14,763 nt of DNA from assembly GCA_030539475.1 (NCBI GenBank), contig JAUNRY010000023.1, forward strand, positions 1 through 14,763, read 5' to 3'. Under the pieces are notes generated by a model. It was not told the origin of the DNA. It searched no databases and saw only the letters and a program-made list of their open reading frames with translations. This DNA is from Bacteroidia bacterium. Its GTDB lineage: Bacteria > Bacteroidota > Bacteroidia > Bacteroidales > Dysgonomonadaceae. This document shows positions 14,108-14,763 of this stretch, piece after piece. The stretch's first letter is position 1, and each line of letters starts with the position of its first letter. Made by a program: the position numbers and the translations under genes.

Positions 14108-14763
14108 ATGGAAACTAAAAATTATCAATTAAACTTGGAAAGGAATATCGGCAGTACCGATAGAATGATTTCCTTTGTCGCGGGTATATTTCTGCTTTCA
14201 GGAATGTTTCGCGGAAGAAACAGATTATTGAAAGTGTTGGCAGGAAGCGCTTTGGTGTACCGGGCAACAAAAGGGTATTGCCCTGTTTACAGCAAATTGG
14301 GCATGAATACCACCACCGAGGCCAAACGCGTTCTTGTGGAAACAGCGGTAACGGTAAACAAACCGCGTGAAGAAGTGTACGCTTACTGGCGCAGGCTCGA
14401 AAACCTGCCGCTTTTTATGAAACACCTGGAATCGGTGCGCGAGCTGAGCGACCTTCATTCCGTTTGGACCGCGAGAATCCCGGGCGGACTGTGCAACCTG
14501 GAATGGAAATGCGAAATTACTTCGGATGTTCCCAACGAATCCATCAAATGGAAAAGCATGCCGGATTCGCAGGTTGTGAACAGCGGATTGGTACGGTTCT
14601 TGGACGCGGGCAATGGCAATACAACAATTCAGGTGAATATTTCCTACGAAGCCCCGGCAGGGAATTTGGGAACCGAAATTGCCAAACTGTTTACGCCTGC
14701 TTTGGAAAAAATTATCCGGGACGATATTAAAAACTTCAAACGAGTGATAGAAGCCGAAGAATT
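14108..14763 (+). CDS. DUF2892-SRPBCC membrane-associated protein (C-terminus cut by window edge)
   Basis: The frame is open from the ATG at 14108 to the window edge (218 codons, no stop). Residues about 9-65 match DUF2892, a short hairpin of two hydrophobic segments (about 18-34 and 40-52), beginning RNIGSTDRMISFVAG and ending GYCPVYSKLG. Residues about 70-218 are an SRPBCC (START-like, polyketide cyclase/dehydrase type) domain: VETAVTVNKPREEVYAYWR, ENLPLFMKHLESV, then alternating strands (SVWTARIPGG, LEWKCEITSD, IKWKSMPDS) and a closing C-terminal helix. The helix is nearly finished at the edge, so only a few residues are probably missing. The fusion puts a lipid or hydrophobic ligand-binding domain at the membrane; its ligand is unknown. 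It follows katE by 35 bp and is probably co-expressed. The domain calls rest on recognised patterns. Confidence 0.88.
   Translation, partial: METKNYQLNLERNIGSTDRMISFVAGIFLLSGMFRGRNRLLKVLAGSALVYRATKGYCPVYSKLGMNTTTEAKRVLVETAVTVNKPREEVYAYWRRLENLPLFMKHLESVRELSDLHSVWTARIPGGLCNLEWKCEITSDVPNESIKWKSMPDSQVVNSGLVRFLDAGNGNTTIQVNISYEAPAGNLGTEIAKLFTPALEKIIRDDIKNFKRVIEAEE

Overview
The window looks like a Bacteroidota chromosome, most likely order Bacteroidales. The evidence is the promoter form (TTTG, 20 bp, TAnnTTTG), A-rich leaders without a clear Shine-Dalgarno, lipoproteins beginning 'CSKND', DUF4382 and DUF5077/DUF3472-type envelope proteins, and a TetR-TolC-HlyD-ABC-ABC-permease-permease exporter operon. 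I cannot place the genus from this sequence alone. No rRNA, tRNA, CRISPR array, insertion sequence or phage gene was seen.

Layout. (1) Positions 1-1242, minus strand: the N-terminal part of a secreted DUF5077/DUF3472-like protein, then a DUF4382 lipoprotein. (2) Positions 1243-1383: a divergent control region with a good promoter for the exporter operon and an inverted repeat over its -33 box. (3) Positions 1384-8228, plus strand: a complete tripartite efflux operon resembling E. coli CecR-YbhGFSR. It encodes a TetR repressor, a TolC-type outer-membrane channel, a lipidated HlyD-type adaptor, two ABC ATPases (the two halves that are fused in YbhF) and two ABC-2 permeases. The gene spacers carry short 7-bp periodic repeats. 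(4) Positions 8340-8942: an unrecognised small probable lipoprotein. (5) Positions 8943-9263: a gene-poor stretch with another heptamer array and a hairpin-rich leader. (6) Positions 9264-9941: queC of queuosine/7-deazaguanine synthesis, converging on an FAD-dependent oxidoreductase (9943-11145, minus) with a shared hairpin at the junction. (7) Positions 11239-14763, plus strand: a stress cluster of a DUF2383 four-helix protein, a large-subunit HPII-type catalase and a DUF2892-SRPBCC membrane protein cut by the window edge.

How they work together. The TetR protein probably represses its own operon. The two unequal ATPases drive the two permeases, and the adaptor links them to the outer-membrane channel so that an unknown toxic compound or envelope component can leave the cell. 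The right-hand genes look like a separate stationary-phase or oxidative-stress unit.

The most interesting points are four intergenic arrays from three unrelated sequence families that all have a period of exactly 7 bp, and an ATPase pair in which every degenerate motif falls in one of the two composite ATP sites. No wholly new system could be demonstrated.
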